NCBI RefSeq assembly: GCF_026262575.1
Contig: NZ_JAPKFL010000034.1
Coordinates: 1 to 48,398 of the forward strand
DNA: 48,398 bases
Source of the DNA: Streptomyces marinisediminis
GTDB lineage: Bacteria; Actinomycetota; Actinomycetes; Streptomycetales; Streptomycetaceae
Direction of reading: 5' to 3'
Position numbers and translations under genes: made by a program. The notes under the pieces are model-generated. The model had not been told where the DNA came from. It worked only from the letters and a program-made list of their open reading frames with translations, and ran no database searches. Below are positions 40,323 through 48,398 of the stretch, in pieces (position 1 is the stretch's first letter; every line of letters begins with the position of its first letter).

Positions 40323-41093
40323 ATGACTGCCTCGGAAGTCGATCCCGGTCTGTGGATACGCAGTTTCCACCCGGCCCCCGCCCCCGGCAGCACCCGCCTG
40401 GTGTGCCTCCCGCACGCGGGCGGCTCGGCCTCCTTCTACTTCCCCGTCTCCCGGGCCCTCGCCGCCGACCTGGACGTGGTGGCCATCCAGTACCCGGGCC
40501 GCCAGGACCGCCGCCACGAGGAGTGCGTCGACTCCGTCGAGGAGCTGGCCCGGCGCGTCGTCGACGTCCTCGACCCGCGCCCGGACCAGCCCGTCGCCCT
40601 GTTCGGCCACAGCCTGGGCGCCACGCTCGGCTACGAGATGGCCCGCCTGATGGAGCAGCGCGGCGTCGTGCCCCGGCACCTGTTCGCCTCCGGCCGCCGC
40701 GCCCCCTCCCGGCACCGGCACGAGACGGTCCACCAGCGCGACGACGAGGGCATCCTGGCCGAGCTGAAGACCCTGAGCGGCACCGACGCGCGCGTGCTCG
40801 GCGACGAGGAGGTGCTGCGCATGTCGCTCCCGGCCATCCGCAGCGACTACCGGGCGGCCGAGACGTACGTCCACCGGCCGGGCCCGCCGCTGTCCTGCCC
40901 GATCACGGCGTTCACCGGCGAGGACGACCCCAAGGTGACGCTCGACGAGGCCCGCGCCTGGTCCGAGCACACCACCGCCGCCTTCGCGATGCACACCTAC
41001 CCCGGCGGCCACTTCTTCCTCTCCGACCACGCGCCCGCCCTGCTCCGCGTCATCTCCCAGGAGCTGGCGCCGGTGATCGGCGGCGCCCGGTAG
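40323..41093 (+). CDS. Type II (editing) thioesterase
   Basis: 256 residues; the ATG has AAAGGA upstream at a rather long spacing. It is an alpha/beta-hydrolase of the GrsT/RifR family: LVCLPHAGGSASFYF at the N-terminus, nucleophile Ser97 in GHSLGATLGYE, Asp near 200 in FTGEDDPKV and His near 231 in YPGGHFFLSDH. These enzymes remove stalled or wrongly primed acyl groups from PKS and NRPS carrier proteins. It stands alone, unlike the TE fused to the terminal PKS. It lies 162 bp upstream of the next PKS gene and may be co-transcribed with it. A direct repeat lies in that gap. Confidence 0.95.
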   Translation: MTASEVDPGLWIRSFHPAPAPGSTRLVCLPHAGGSASFYFPVSRALAADLDVVAIQYPGRQDRRHEECVDSVEELARRVVDVLDPRPDQPVALFGHSLGATLGYEMARLMEQRGVVPRHLFASGRRAPSRHRHETVHQRDDEGILAELKTLSGTDARVLGDEEVLRMSLPAIRSDYRAAETYVHRPGPPLSCPITAFTGEDDPKVTLDEARAWSEHTTAAFAMHTYPGGHFFLSDHAPALLRVISQELAPVIGGAR

Positions 41094-41116
41094 CACCACC
41101 GGGGCGCCCGCGGCCG

Positions 41117-41152
41117 GGCGCGGCACCACGGGGCGGCGGCGCGGCACCACGG
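41117..41152. repeat. 15-bp direct repeat GGCGCGGCACCACGG
   Basis: Two exact copies (41117-41131 and 41138-41152) lie just after the thioesterase stop. No stem typical of a terminator is evident, which fits readthrough into the next PKS gene. Confidence 0.55.
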
Positions 41153-41255
41153 CACGGCGCCCGCCCCGCCCCGCCGTTCCCGGGTCCGGCGGCCGCCTCC
41201 CTCCCCGACCCACCCGCACACCCCGCTCGTTGGCTCCCGGACAGGTGACGCTCAG

Positions 41256-48398
<7,143 letters not shown>

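Overview
The window is very GC-rich, with genes that show the strong third-position G/C bias of an actinomycete (Streptomyces or a relative). It is almost entirely one modular type I polyketide synthase (PKS) cluster with an embedded non-ribosomal peptide (NRPS) and regulatory island. A PKS gene is cut at each window edge, so the cluster extends both ways. I do not recognise the product.

Left block (1-22157, all +): the end of a PKS gene (AT-DH-KR-ACP), a single-module PKS (KS-AT-KR-ACP), a bimodular PKS (KS-AT-KR-ACP x2) and a terminal PKS (KS-AT-ACP-TE). These are the last five elongation modules and chain release. Read with the usual colinearity and AT/KR motif rules, they predict a lactone or acid end with C2-methyl, C3-keto, C5-OH, C6-methyl, C7-OH, C8-methyl, C9-OH and a C10-methyl C10=C11 alkene.

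Central island (22158-28136): a minus-strand pair makes and activates a peptide unit. An AsnO-type Fe(II)/2-oxoglutarate asparagine hydroxylase is coupled to a C-A-PCP NRPS whose specificity residues read as asparagine. Divergent from these, a homolog of the menaquinone enzyme MqnA (chorismate dehydratase) sits directly before the PKS gene that carries the loading module.

Right block (28137-48398): the loading PKS (CoA-ligase, degenerate KR, ACP, then KS-AT-DH-KR-ACP), a small DUF5988-like protein on the minus strand, a TrmB-like/LuxR regulator, an FAD-dependent oxidoreductase, a type II thioesterase, and a further PKS with one full KS-AT-KR-ACP module plus KS-AT before the window ends. All extender ATs here carry malonyl motifs.

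Working model (inference): MqnA converts chorismate to 3-[(1-carboxyvinyl)oxy]benzoate. This acid, or 3-hydroxybenzoate derived from it, is loaded by the CoA-ligase domain and extended first to an aryl-alkene. The chain passes through the right-hand PKS and unseen modules, then to the left-hand genes and the TE. Hydroxyasparagine is attached by the C-A-PCP enzyme. A recurring CCCCTA/TAGGGG motif lies in four intergenic regions, including the regulator's own, which suggests one cluster-wide regulon.
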